Shown one piece after another: positions 7,315 through 15,197 of a DNA stretch of 17,913 bases; the stretch's first letter is position 1, and every line of letters starts with the position of its first letter. Location of the stretch: positions 594-18,506 of the forward strand of contig DCEF01000023.1 in assembly GCA_002316805.1 (NCBI GenBank), read 5' to 3'. The notes under the pieces are model-generated. The model was given only the letters and a program-made list of their open reading frames with translations. It searched no databases and was not told the origin of the DNA. The DNA is from Ruminococcaceae bacterium UBA1036 (GTDB taxonomy: Bacteria; Bacillota; Clostridia; Oscillospirales; Acutalibacteraceae). A program made the position numbers and the translations under genes.

Positions 7315-8532
7315 TTAGACTGCCGCGCCTTTCTTGATAATCACAAAAGCGTTCGGGTCAAGTACCTTGCCGTCGGCAAACAGCAAAGCTTTGTCAACCA
7401 ACTGATTTTTATCGTTGTCAAAATAGCGATACATCGTCATCTGCATATTGGAGTTGATTGCATAGTTGCTAAGGTCACCATAGACACCGACTACATCACC
7501 TGTAGCAGCATCATCATAGTTTGCAATTACATCGTCCTCGACTTCAACGACTTTGTGGCCGCCGAACTGTTCCTGCGGGCCATTAATTATGCCATAATTC
7601 ACACGGCCTATAGGCTGGCCGTTGTTATCGGTCATGCCGTCAACGTAGCCCTCAAATGTGCCGGACGCCATAAGAAATACAGCATTTGCTTTATAGCCTG
7701 CGGGCATACGTGCAAATACTTTCTGTTTCCATGCTTTCCAGCTCGCAAAGTCTGCCGGTGCAAGCGTAACAATCTGTTTCGCCGGTATACGGGTATCAAC
7801 GGTAATTCCCATTGGGCTCGACGTCCCGGCGCCTTTAATAACGGCAATGTCAAGTGCCTTAATCATAGCTTCGCTGATTACTTCAATTACCGTGCTCTCG
7901 AACAAGTCAAGCGTTGTAATATCAGTAAGGATTGACGCGGCAATTTTGCACTCAAGACCGTAATAATTGAATGTAATTTTATCATTCAAGCTAAGCTTCT
8001 GCCTATTGGACGGCGTACTTTCGTCAATCCACGTTGCAACTGGCTTTACGGACAGTACCGGAACTGTAAGGCCGCCTTTAATTGAAAGTTTACGGACAAG
8101 AGCATAAACCTGGCCGTAATTTTCAACCTTTTTTATGACTTCCTGCAATATGGTTGACGGAATAACTGCGCCTACATCGGAAGTACCGGTTGAAGTATCA
8201 GCCGAGCGGAAATCAAGCAGATTTGACTTCTTACCGGTTTTAACGTAATCCATAAACGCCTTGCGATAATCCATAGACGCATATTTGCTATGTGTATCGT
8301 TGTCTTTCGGCTTAGGCTCGTCTTTAACTTCCTGCCCGGCCTCATCGAAGGTTTTGCCCTCGTCAAGGGACTTTTGCGCATTAACCTTTGCGGTGGCTGA
8401 TTTAAGCGCTGCGGTGGCGGCGTCAATGCCCTCTGCTTTTGCGTCTGCACTCGACATTACTTTGTTGAGCGCTTCCTGCGCTGCGGCCTGTTCTGAAAGA
8501 TACTGCCGCATTTCTCTACTAATAGATGCCAT
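7315..8532 (-). CDS. HK97-fold major capsid protein with N-terminal scaffolding segment
   Basis: 405 aa, ATG at 8532 behind GTGAGGTAAT; the 20 extra upstream codons overlap the protease end and lack a ribosome site. Residues about 1-95 are charged and helical (REMRQYLSEQAAAQEALNK, ATAALKSATAKVNAQK), matching the delta domain that serves as internal scaffold and is removed by the prohead protease. From about 105 (DYRKAFMDYVKTGKKSNLLD) the HK97 coat fold follows: GAVIPSTILQEVIKKVENYG, GGLTVPVLSVKPVATWIDES, a segment around IAASILTDITTLDLFESTVIE, and a C-terminal part with QMTMYRYFDNDKNQLVDKALLF. Placement directly after portal and ClpP-type protease is the classical order. Confidence 0.95.
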   Translation of the reverse strand: MASISREMRQYLSEQAAAQEALNKVMSSADAKAEGIDAATAALKSATAKVNAQKSLDEGKTFDEAGQEVKDEPKPKDNDTHSKYASMDYRKAFMDYVKTGKKSNLLDFRSADTSTGTSDVGAVIPSTILQEVIKKVENYGQVYALVRKLSIKGGLTVPVLSVKPVATWIDESTPSNRQKLSLNDKITFNYYGLECKIAASILTDITTLDLFESTVIEVISEAMIKALDIAVIKGAGTSSPMGITVDTRIPAKQIVTLAPADFASWKAWKQKVFARMPAGYKANAVFLMASGTFEGYVDGMTDNNGQPIGRVNYGIINGPQEQFGGHKVVEVEDDVIANYDDAATGDVVGVYGDLSNYAINSNMQMTMYRYFDNDKNQLVDKALLFADGKVLDPNAFVIIKKGAAV

Positions 8533-8588
8533 TTTTATTACCTCACTTTTAAAATTTTGTATAAAAAAGAGCCATGCGGCTCTCTTCC

Positions 8589-9758
8589 TCATATTTTGGA
8601 CTTTGCTAATACTGCTCTCGCTTTTGCTTTTGCAAGCTTTAGCTTTGCCTTACTATCTGAATTGTCGTCATCGTCCGATTCCCACGGTGCTTTCTTCCCG
8701 AAATCGTGGTAATGATCTTCAAGGTGAGCTTTTACTTTCGGCAAGTCAGCGTCTGGAATATCGGACTGGTCAATGCGGGCGGCGCAGGCCACAAGGCCAT
8801 TGAATACAACCTTGTGACTTTTCGGGTCATGGTGCCCGTATTTGAGATTTCCGAAAGTGTCCGGCGGCATTTCCTCTGCCCATGCGTAGTGGCCGGCAAT
8901 ATCCCGCTTTTCCTGCTCCGTGAGGTCGCCCCACTGCTTATCCGTAAAATCGGAAAGCGTCGGTTTGCTCCAGGCTGTATCGTCCGGGGCCTTGTCTGTG
9001 GAAATGTTCGACGGGATAACGCCGTCATGGATTATCAGCGTTTCTGTTTTGTGCTTCGGGACAGGCTTGTGAAGGAACGACGCTGGCACATGCTTGTACT
9101 TGCTGAAAAACATGCTGTCGACACTCGCCGCGATCTGTTCTCCGGACGCATCTATGTTTTTAAAATACCCAGCTGCTTCCTCACCCGTCATCCAAGTTTC
9201 AGCGTCCTGCATCGCTCTGAACTGGTCTGCCGTCATGTCATCATTGGAGCACGACGCGTAAACCTCAGAATAGGATTGATCGCACTTGCGAAGTTGTATA
9301 ACAAGCTGCTCAAAATCATTTGCGTTTCCAGGCGCGATTGTCCACGCATCGTGTATCATCAGTTGCGCACCCGGTGGCATATGCAATGTGTTACCGTCAA
9401 GGCAACCTACCATAGCGATTACCGACGCGGCACTTGCAGCCAGTCCATCAACGTAAACGTCCATATGGGCACCGTTGCGCTTGAGAATATTAAAAATTGC
9501 AAGGCCCGCAAAGCTGTCGCCGCCGCCGGAGTTGATGTAAATATTGATATTCTGCACGCCGTTAAGATTGTTGAGAAAATCCGCGACGTCCTGCGGGCAC
9601 ATGTCTTCATTCTGCCAGACGTCCCAGCTCGACGAACAAATATCACCGTAGAAATACAAATCTGCGCTGTTTTTCGTCTGATTTTTTATTTCCATACTGC
9701 CGGTTGATTGCCTGTGTGTTTTCGGGCTTTCATACTGTAGGTTAAGAATTTTACCCAT
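8589..9758 (-). CDS. ClpP-type prohead protease fused to an extra C-terminal domain
   Basis: 389 aa from the ATG at 9758, which overlaps the portal stop by 8 bases; a GTG at 9770 is possible but sits almost on the AAAGGA site. Residues about 30-215 form a ClpP/SppA-like serine protease: INSGGGD (75-81), nucleophile Ser109 in GLAASAAS, general-base His136 in MIHDAW, and an acidic residue in the segment after QFRAMQDAETWMTGEEA. It cleaves capsid scaffold during head maturation. Residues about 265-360 (SDFTDKQWGDLTEQEKRDIA, HYAWAEEMPPDTFGNLKYGH, LPKVKAHLEDHYHDFGKKAP) form a second domain that I have seen appended to phage head proteases and portal-region proteins; its function is not known to me. 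The end is acidic then Lys/Ala-rich, possibly scaffold-like. Confidence 0.92.
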   Translation of the reverse strand: MGKILNLQYESPKTHRQSTGSMEIKNQTKNSADLYFYGDICSSSWDVWQNEDMCPQDVADFLNNLNGVQNINIYINSGGGDSFAGLAIFNILKRNGAHMDVYVDGLAASAASVIAMVGCLDGNTLHMPPGAQLMIHDAWTIAPGNANDFEQLVIQLRKCDQSYSEVYASCSNDDMTADQFRAMQDAETWMTGEEAAGYFKNIDASGEQIAASVDSMFFSKYKHVPASFLHKPVPKHKTETLIIHDGVIPSNISTDKAPDDTAWSKPTLSDFTDKQWGDLTEQEKRDIAGHYAWAEEMPPDTFGNLKYGHHDPKSHKVVFNGLVACAARIDQSDIPDADLPKVKAHLEDHYHDFGKKAPWESDDDDNSDSKAKLKLAKAKARAVLAKSKI

Positions 9759-11019
9759 TTGACTTATCACTTCCTTTGAGTTTACTTAAATACGGAATAC
9801 CCTCAGCGAGCATTGTCGCAGGGGCAAGTGCTCCATTACCATAAAGAACATCACCGCCCGGCATAGGCGGTTTTTCTTCCATTGCCCGGCACTCATTTGG
9901 TGTCATTATCATGTTCTGTATTGCCTGTGAATACATCGCGTACCGCTTTTGAGCGTCAGCCCGCAGGATAACGTCAGCATTGAACTTCACGTACAGTCCA
10001 TTTGATACTTCTTTTGGAGTAAATAACTTAAAGTCCATTTCTTGTTCATAATTTGTGAGAATAGCGAGGAGCGTATCAGTATAAAATTCTCTGTTGGCCT
10101 CTGCCGTCGACGCATACGATGTTTTTGATTGGTCGTTGACTTGATGTGGCTTGATACCAAATGCCGCGGTTAACTGCTGAATTGTAAGTCGCGTGTTTTC
10201 AAGAAACTGCGCGTCGGTATTTTTAAGAGCCAGCGGCTGGTAGCTCATGCCAAGCGGCATTACTGCAATTCGATTTGCATTAATTAGCCCACTTGACATG
10301 CTTTCAAAGTCATTGCGCAAATTGTTCTTACCTGTTTCATTCAACTTGCCGGTATATTGCAACACCCCGGCGCTCTGCATACCCTTTTTATAACTGTTGT
10401 TAAGGTACGTTGTTGAGCCTTTGGCGTTCTCAATTGTAAGCCGCAGATATTCGATTGTGGAAAGCCCGATAAGACCGTTGAGCGTCATGCCTTTAAAGTG
10501 CAGGACGGAATCAGAATTAAGTAGATACTCATTTCCCATGTCATCACGATATTTGTACCACACCTTGTTTTTAGATGTGAGTAAACCGACGTCGTCGACG
10601 TAAACGGTCATGCTTTCACTCTTTAACGGGTACAGCCCCATGACTTTACCGGCGTTACGTCCACTTGTTGCCGCGTCTATGTAGTCGTAGGCGTTGCCAT
10701 GAATATTCCGACTTGTTTCATTCGTTTTCCAAAAGTCGAAAGCCGACATATACGGGTTTGGCCGGAGCTTCAAAAGCGAGTAACGGTAATCGTTGACAGC
10801 CTTTTGACTATTATCACCGTCATTCTGATAGATTTTAAGGGGCAGTTTGCCGAGCGTTTCGGACAAAATTTTGATGCAGGTATAAACGGTTATTTCTTTC
10901 AGCGATGCGGAACCGTCCACCGAGCCAAGGTCGGTAACTGGTACACTTAAAAGCTGTGCAAGTCCTGTCCAGTCGCCGGTTGTAAGCTGCTGTGAGCGAA
11001 AGGAATTTCTAAAAAGCAA
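9751..11019 (-). CDS. HK97-family portal protein
   Basis: 422 aa from a TTG at 11019 behind GGAAGGTGGTGAT. The sequence LKEITVYTCIKILSETLGKLPLKIYQ, followed by YSLLKLRPNPYMSAFDFWKT, is the typical start of the HK97 portal domain. ILQYTGKLNETGKN, LKNTDAQFLENTRLTIQQLTAAFGIKPHQV, a polar loop and MTPNECRAMEEKPPMPGGDVLY complete the family pattern. Twelve copies form the DNA gate at one capsid vertex and bind the terminase. The usual neighbour TerL is separated from it here by three small extra genes. The end overlaps the protease start. Confidence 0.95.
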   Translation of the reverse strand: MLFRNSFRSQQLTTGDWTGLAQLLSVPVTDLGSVDGSASLKEITVYTCIKILSETLGKLPLKIYQNDGDNSQKAVNDYRYSLLKLRPNPYMSAFDFWKTNETSRNIHGNAYDYIDAATSGRNAGKVMGLYPLKSESMTVYVDDVGLLTSKNKVWYKYRDDMGNEYLLNSDSVLHFKGMTLNGLIGLSTIEYLRLTIENAKGSTTYLNNSYKKGMQSAGVLQYTGKLNETGKNNLRNDFESMSSGLINANRIAVMPLGMSYQPLALKNTDAQFLENTRLTIQQLTAAFGIKPHQVNDQSKTSYASTAEANREFYTDTLLAILTNYEQEMDFKLFTPKEVSNGLYVKFNADVILRADAQKRYAMYSQAIQNMIMTPNECRAMEEKPPMPGGDVLYGNGALAPATMLAEGIPYLSKLKGSDKSNG

Positions 11020-11056
11020 TCTATCACCACCTTCCTAACAGAAAATTTTGTATGCT

Positions 11057-11593
11057 TTATACCTTGTGCTTTAAATAATCAGTTTGAAATATTTCATATA
11101 CTTTGTAATCATAATACTTTCCATCTGAAAGCATCGTGTCCGCTTCGTACGTCCCGACAACCCTTCCTCCAAATTTTCTTATATATCGGTCATACATCTT
11201 CTCTGCCGGGTTACCAACATGGACACCAAAATTCAACTTGCGGAAGTGATATTTTTCAAATATATCCTTTAATGCTTGCATGAAGTCTTTTGAAAATGTG
11301 ATGCTTTTACTGCCGAAATTTATAGCGCAGAGAGACGAAACCGAATTTGTTCTTCTGTTAACGCTATACGCGATATATCCTAATATGCTTTCGCCATTAA
11401 CTGATACAAACTCATGTAAGCCCCATGTGCTATTTGCCGCTTTGTATTTGTCTGTATATCCATCGGTAAAATAGAATTTATTTTTTTCGTCCATGAAAGC
11501 ATCCGCAAATTTTATTTGAAGTGCTGTTTCATACTTTGCAGCTAATTCAAGCAAGCCCCCACTCCCCTTCCGGGCATAAAAAATACCGCTCAT
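11057..11593 (-). CDS. GNAT-like N-acetyltransferase, accessory gene
   Basis: 178 aa, ATG at 11593; no convincing ribosome site, perhaps coupled to the membrane protein 7 bases upstream. The middle and C-terminus look like a GNAT fold: HEFVSVNGESILGYIAYSVN, SSLCAINFG, FMQALKDIFEKYHFRKLNFGV, then GNPAEKMYDRYIRKFGGRVVG, matching the conserved helix in which a residue after N-x-x-A/S closes on acetyl-CoA. The strict Q/R-x-x-G-x-G/A loop is not clear, so acetyl-CoA binding is inferred from the late motif. It lies between terminase and portal, an unusual place, with two small membrane proteins. Phages use GNAT proteins in DNA base modification (Mom) and other host or anti-host changes; the substrate here is unknown. 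Confidence 0.7.
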   Translation of the reverse strand: MSGIFYARKGSGGLLELAAKYETALQIKFADAFMDEKNKFYFTDGYTDKYKAANSTWGLHEFVSVNGESILGYIAYSVNRRTNSVSSLCAINFGSKSITFSKDFMQALKDIFEKYHFRKLNFGVHVGNPAEKMYDRYIRKFGGRVVGTYEADTMLSDGKYYDYKVYEIFQTDYLKHKV

Positions 11594-11600
11594 CGCGGCT

Positions 11601-11831
11601 TTAAAATTGTTTTCTTATCGGGAACCGCGTAAAATATATGCCTAATCCAAGCAGGCAACCACCCATGCAATAGAACCCTGCCACTTTTGAGAGCATAAAT
11701 GTTGCCATTACGATGAAGAAAAGCCCTGAAAATATCAGAATGTCCTCATAAAATAGGCCGATAATGTGGCCTAAATGCAGGCTAAATAGCTTCTTTTTAA
11801 GGCTTATCCATGCTTTTTTCGTTAAAATCAC
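11601..11831 (-). CDS. Small two-helix membrane protein
   Basis: 76 aa, start taken as GTG at 11831, three bases after the TAG of the preceding peptide and overlapping an AGGCGG site (close spacing, so the exact start is uncertain). Two hydrophobic helices (about 30-47, DILIFSGLFFIVMATFML; about 49-67, VAGFYCMGGCLLGLGIYFT) follow a basic N-terminus (TKKAWISLKKKLF) and precede a basic tail (TRFPIRKQF). A holin is conceivable from topology, but the location far from any lysis gene argues against it. No recognised family. Confidence 0.65.
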   Translation of the reverse strand: MILTKKAWISLKKKLFSLHLGHIIGLFYEDILIFSGLFFIVMATFMLSKVAGFYCMGGCLLGLGIYFTRFPIRKQF

Positions 11832-11834
11832 CGC

Positions 11835-11954
11835 CTAAATGTGGAAAATAGACTTTACCATACTAAGTTTTATGTAAAAAAAGAAAAGCCCAAGTAAAAT
11901 TGCTATTATGGCAAGGCATATATAAGAAATAATTACTTTTAAATTATCTTTCAC
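11835..11954 (-). CDS. 39-aa single-helix membrane peptide overlapping terL
   Basis: GTG at 11954 overlaps the TGA of the large terminase gene (GTGA, 4 bases), the classic arrangement for coupled translation. The peptide starts MKDNLKVIISYICLAIIAIL and continues LGLFFFYIKLSMVKSIFHI; one hydrophobic helix (about 7-28) with basic residues at both sides. It ends at TAG 11837-11835, immediately before the next membrane protein gene. Its reality rests on the overlap and clean helix; it has no known family. Confidence 0.6.
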   Translation of the reverse strand: MKDNLKVIISYICLAIIAILLGLFFFYIKLSMVKSIFHI

Positions 11955-13699
11955 GATAGGCCCCACCAATTCTTTAATTTGCCGTCTTTCAGATAATTGG
12001 AAATATCAACCTGCGGTGCAGGCTTTGCCATCAGCGCCATTTTGTGTGCGTCAATAACGGCATCCACCGGGTCGATGCGGTCACGACGCTTTGCCTTATC
12101 AACCATCATATCGCCATAAGCGTTCGTCACTGTTTTGGCGTTTACCATCGACCATGTGAGAAGTTTGTTCGACTTGTCATAAATAACGTTCAGCGCATCG
12201 ACTTCCAGCTTAAAATCCTTTGTCGGGTCACTCAGTGATTTTGGCGACTGATATATGTCAATTAGGTCGACGCCGAACTCTTGAAGGTCATTTAAAAATG
12301 CAGACGCATTGTGCGGGTCGTAGGCAATACCGAGCAACTTCAATTCATACTTTGCAATCAGCTCCCGGTAATAGGCGAGAATGTATTTGTAGTCTGTGAT
12401 AAGACCGCCATTCGTTTCCGTGAGCGTCAATAATTTATCAATTGCCCACTGCCGGTATGGTGCCGTATCAGATCTTTCATGTTCCTCAAGGCGTGCCGCC
12501 GGCATAAATGAATGACTGTGAATGTAATATTTTTTTCGACCGTCAATCATTAGTGGAAACTCAAGCACCGCGCTTGTAAGGTCGCCGCCTTCTGATAAGT
12601 CAAGGCCGAGGTAGCATTCGCGGTCGCGCATATCTTCAAGCGTACAGTCTGTGCCGCACTTTCCCCATTTTTCAATATCGAGGTACTGAGTGTCGGAAGC
12701 CTCCACCCACATATTCAGCGACTTAGTTTCAAAGTTTACAAGCTCCTGTCCTCCCATGTTTTTGGCTTTAACAGCGTCGGCACGCAGATTATCAAGGCGC
12801 TGCGGCGTCCACAACGGGTTTGCTTTCTCCCAGTTGTCTTCATCCCAGATGTCGTCCCCTTCGTCCATTTCTGCAATATAGACGAACTGTGTTTCGTCGG
12901 TAACGGCACCGTAGAGAATTTCTTTGCAGTAATCGTAAAGCTCTTTGCATGGGCTATTGAGGTCGAAACCCGCCGTCGTAATTACCGATATGAGATATTC
13001 GGCCATGTTTTTTGCGCCATCAACCATAAGTTTATACATTTGGTTTGTTTTATGCTTATGGTATTCATCAACTGAGCCAAAGAACGGGCGAAAACCATCT
13101 ATGCTTTCCGTGTCCCTACCGAGAGCCTTTATTACCCCGTTTGTTATGTTACAAAGTATCTGACTTTTGTAATCCTGTATTGTAAATAAGCCGGGGCTTG
13201 CCTTTGTGCCTTCTAACTCTCTATCAGATTTTATGAATTTCTCAACTTCACGCAAGACTATACGGGCTTGTAATTCTTTTATAGCTGTGCAATATATTTG
13301 TGGGTAATTATATCCGGCAAAGTTGCCGTAATACATGGCAGGTACGGAATTATCAACCGACTTGCCGTTCTGCCGTGCAACCTGAACATATGATGTGTGA
13401 AAGCGCCTGTATCCTGTGCCTTTATGAACCCAGCCTTGCCAACTGCCAAATATAAAGTCCTGATAGCCAACGCAATGGAAAGGGCCGGGGTTCTCTCCTT
13501 CAGCAAGGACAAGGTTTTCCGCAAAATCAATCATTGAGAGTGATTTTTTAGCGTCCCATGCATACGGGAATCCACCGGTGCCTTGCCGTTCAAGGTCGTT
13601 GAGATGCCGCTTACAGCATAGGACTTCTGTTTTGCCGACATGTCTGTCTATTGTCCGGTTGACGACGGATTCCGCATATGCAGTTGTACGGTCTTTCAT
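11951..13699 (-). CDS. terL: Terminase large subunit (HK97-type)
   Basis: 582 aa, starting at the ATG that overlaps the TerS stop (ATGA). It is the packaging motor ATPase and nuclease. Walker A-like VARQNGKS (about 107-114) in the context SYVQVARQNGKSVDN, Walker B FFGSVDEYH (about 207-214), a coupling-region TTAGFDLNSP (about 241-250), and RNase H-like nuclease acidic residues: Asp367 in YLGLDLSEGGDLTS, the Asp in LGIAYDPHNAS and the late DPVDAVIDAHKMAL. Length is usual for the family. It forms a holoenzyme with the small subunit next door and docks on the portal. Confidence 0.96.
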   Translation of the reverse strand: MKDRTTAYAESVVNRTIDRHVGKTEVLCCKRHLNDLERQGTGGFPYAWDAKKSLSMIDFAENLVLAEGENPGPFHCVGYQDFIFGSWQGWVHKGTGYRRFHTSYVQVARQNGKSVDNSVPAMYYGNFAGYNYPQIYCTAIKELQARIVLREVEKFIKSDRELEGTKASPGLFTIQDYKSQILCNITNGVIKALGRDTESIDGFRPFFGSVDEYHKHKTNQMYKLMVDGAKNMAEYLISVITTAGFDLNSPCKELYDYCKEILYGAVTDETQFVYIAEMDEGDDIWDEDNWEKANPLWTPQRLDNLRADAVKAKNMGGQELVNFETKSLNMWVEASDTQYLDIEKWGKCGTDCTLEDMRDRECYLGLDLSEGGDLTSAVLEFPLMIDGRKKYYIHSHSFMPAARLEEHERSDTAPYRQWAIDKLLTLTETNGGLITDYKYILAYYRELIAKYELKLLGIAYDPHNASAFLNDLQEFGVDLIDIYQSPKSLSDPTKDFKLEVDALNVIYDKSNKLLTWSMVNAKTVTNAYGDMMVDKAKRRDRIDPVDAVIDAHKMALMAKPAPQVDISNYLKDGKLKNWWGLS

Positions 13700-14193
13700 C
13701 TGGCATCAGACCTGAACTTGTCCCATTTACTTTCCGGCTTTTCTTCCTTAGCCTTCGGCAGTACTAATCGGCATCTGCTGGATATGGTTAGGCCTAAATC
13801 GCGCGCAGCAGCGGAACAATCTTTGAATATACGGCCCTGCATCTTCAGCATTTTGTCATAATCTTCATTAGGATGCAGTTTTCCGTCATCGCCTTTTTTA
13901 CGAACCGGCATGCTTCGTATAGCCCTTGTAAGCTTTTCCCATTGTTCTTTCAGCACCAGATAACGGCCAAGTGCATCTGCATCAATATTTGCCATAATGC
14001 CTATGCCCTGAAGTTGTGCTGCAAGCGTATCAAACTCTTTTTTGGTGCTTGCATTCAGGTAAGCAGGCGCGCAAATGTTACCCGATGGTGCCTTAACTTC
14101 CTGCGCTTTTCGACTTTCTATTTCTTGGTGTGTTAAATGTTTTTTCCCTTTTGCCTCAATAAAATCAATTGGTTCTCTCGGCCTGCCAGCCAT
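13696..14193 (-). CDS. terS: Terminase small subunit (P27 family)
   Basis: 165 aa from the ATG at 14193 behind AGGAGGTGACAA; six more upstream codons would include this ribosome site. It begins MAGRPREPIDFIEAKGKKHL, a hallmark of P27-type small terminases, then has APAYLNASTKKEFDTLAAQL, DADALGRYLVLKEQWEKL and AARDLGLTISSRCRLVLPK, the conserved C-terminal segment. It recognises the packaging site and overlaps terL by 4 bases. Confidence 0.93.
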   Translation of the reverse strand: MAGRPREPIDFIEAKGKKHLTHQEIESRKAQEVKAPSGNICAPAYLNASTKKEFDTLAAQLQGIGIMANIDADALGRYLVLKEQWEKLTRAIRSMPVRKKGDDGKLHPNEDYDKMLKMQGRIFKDCSAAARDLGLTISSRCRLVLPKAKEEKPESKWDKFRSDAR

Positions 14194-14295
14194 ATTTGTC
14201 ACCTCCTGCAAAAAACTGATTTAGGGACTTTTTACGTGAGATTAGGGGTCTGGTGTGGTCTCCCCGAGTTACTGCAAACTTTTCAAGTACCCCCA
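14194..14295. other. Gap between HNH and terS genes, candidate cos / packaging region
   Basis: This 102-bp gap holds the terS ribosome site and a short GC-rich core at about 14245-14270 containing GGGGTCT-GGTGTGG-TCTCCCC (outer GGGG/CCCC, and a GGTCT direct repeat). Cos phages with an HNH gene next to terS often carry cos nearby. No cleavage site can be read from sequence alone, so this is only a location guess. Confidence 0.25.
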
Positions 14296-14760
14296 CTATC
14301 CCATTGCTTTGTCCCATTGCCGCAGCAGCTCACGCAAGTAGCTCTGTGCTTTTACCTTATCCTCTTTGTACATCTGTGCCACCACTCCATGATGGACGGT
14401 TGCTGATAGGGGAATGATATTGTCAGCGTCAAGACGTTTGTCCCACGCCTCACGTATTGGCTCTATGTGGTGGTATTCATCGGCTCTTATAATTTTGTGC
14501 TCAACTATGTAAGAGTACACGCATAAGCCATGGTATCTATTGATAAGCGACTGCTTAAGCTGTAACCATTCCGGCGAGTTATAGAAAACATGCAGCTTCT
14601 TATCTCTTGTGTATCTCACATCATGGTTATATCGTGCTTGCCGCACCTTTCCTCTGTGTGCCTGACGTTCCGCGTATTGTCTCATGTGCTTCTCACAATA
14701 CCGTTGATTCATCGGTATTACTTCATGGCAGTTAGGCCACGGGCAGAAATGCTTAAGCAA
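14296..14760 (-). CDS. HNH endonuclease
   Basis: 154 aa, starting at the TTG at 14760, chosen because GAGGTG lies about 8 bases before it; the protein then begins MLKHFCPWPNCHEVIPMNQRYCEKH, a Cys/His zinc-binding start common in phage HNH proteins. The catalytic part is around 102-130: DEYHHIEPI, LDADNIIPLSATVHH, with the His-His pair and the Asn of the HNH motif, and the final His-His. HNH proteins beside the terminase help cos cleavage and head maturation in related phages. It is the first gene of the packaging module and sits about 20 bases after a leftward terminator-like hairpin. Confidence 0.9.
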   Translation of the reverse strand: MLKHFCPWPNCHEVIPMNQRYCEKHMRQYAERQAHRGKVRQARYNHDVRYTRDKKLHVFYNSPEWLQLKQSLINRYHGLCVYSYIVEHKIIRADEYHHIEPIREAWDKRLDADNIIPLSATVHHGVVAQMYKEDKVKAQSYLRELLRQWDKAMG

Positions 14761-14780
14761 AAAAATCACCTCGCTTCAGG

Positions 14781-14814
14781 TATAATAAAAGCCCTGACTA
14801 TAAAGCCAGAGCCT
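14781..14814 (-). terminator. Probable leftward terminator just upstream of the HNH gene
   Basis: As RNA on the minus strand AGGCUCUGGC (14814-14805) pairs fully with GUCAGGGCUU (14798-14789) when G-U pairs are allowed; the loop is 6 nt and the U-rich UUAUUAU tail follows. On the plus strand the wobbles become mismatches, so it is directional. Confidence 0.5.
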
Positions 14815-14846
14815 TGAAAATATTTCTATTTATTTTGGAAAAAGTA

Positions 14847-14875
14847 TTTACAAGCACGTTATAACGTGCTATAAT
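14847..14875 (+). promoter_or_regulatory. Promoter with an 18-bp palindromic operator
   Basis: TTTACA (14847-14852), a 17-base spacer, TATAAT (14870-14875). The spacer plus one base is the perfect palindrome AGCACGTTATAACGTGCT (14853-14870). Such a position would let a bound dimer block RNA polymerase. The natural candidate is the XRE protein at 15172-15366, by inference. It drives the 30-aa peptide gene. Confidence 0.8.
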
Positions 14876-14901
14876 ATAGATGTTGAAAGGAGGTGATCAG
14901 A

Positions 14902-14994
14902 ATGGCTGATATAATAGCAAAGGTGCTCGGCATAGTGCTTACAATCCTTCAAATCGTTAAGACACTTACCGAACACCGAGAGAAGAAAAAGTAA
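14902..14994 (+). CDS. 30-aa hydrophobic peptide, type I toxin-like
   Basis: ATG at 14902 behind AAAGGAGGTGATC (14886-14898), an almost full match to the 16S tail, spaced as expected. The peptide starts MADIIAKVLGIVLTILQIVK and continues TLTEHREKKK: one hydrophobic or amphipathic helix with a basic tail. Ideal translation signals under a regulated promoter show that it is a real gene. Size and shape match small membrane toxins of type I systems and some holin-like peptides of Firmicutes phages; no antisense RNA is evident, and no exact family is recognised. Alternatives are a signalling peptide or regulatory leader peptide. Confidence 0.7.
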   Translation: MADIIAKVLGIVLTILQIVKTLTEHREKKK

Positions 14995-15026
14995 ATACCA
15001 CCCGAAACGGGAAGCGAAAACTCCCC

Positions 15027-15045
15027 AAAGTAGGGTACTTTTTCA
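15027..15045 (+). terminator. Short AT-rich hairpin after the 30-aa peptide gene
   Basis: AAAGTA (15027-15032), GGG loop, TACTTT (15036-15041), followed by TT. The stem is weak, so it is only a possible attenuator between the two peptide genes. Confidence 0.3.
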
Positions 15046-15074
15046 CCGCTATTATATCATACTATTCTCAAACA

Positions 15075-15197
15075 ATGAAGAAATTTTTGAATGCGCTGTA
15101 CCTGGTTTCTCTCATTGCCTTGCTCGCACTTCAGATTTACGACCTGATTTCATCAATTAAGGAGGAAAAACTTGAATCTTCGGAAGATACGGACTGA
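15075..15197 (+). CDS. 40-aa hydrophobic peptide, coupled to the XRE gene
   Basis: ATG at 15075, no good ribosome site. The peptide starts MKKFLNALYLVSLIALLALQ and goes on IYDLISSIKEEKLESSEDTD: basic start, a 20-residue hydrophobic helix, acidic tail. It could be a membrane anchor or an exported peptide with signal-like start. The XRE ribosome site and TTG start lie within its last codons (26-base overlap), which strongly suggests coupled translation and that it is genuinely expressed. Both peptides share an L-x-L-Q-I then K-E/T-x-x-E flavour, perhaps by chance. Confidence 0.55.
   Translation: MKKFLNALYLVSLIALLALQIYDLISSIKEEKLESSEDTD

Noticed and set aside
8706..9707. 333-codon open frame on the plus strand
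   Set aside because: It lies exactly antisense to the prohead protease, which has clear ClpP motifs; the plus frame has no ribosome site or recognisable domain and is Arg/Cys/Val-rich, typical of a codon-bias shadow.
11601..11954. Holin pair
   Set aside because: The two small membrane proteins have holin-like size, but no endolysin is near and the position between terminase and portal is not a lysis module.
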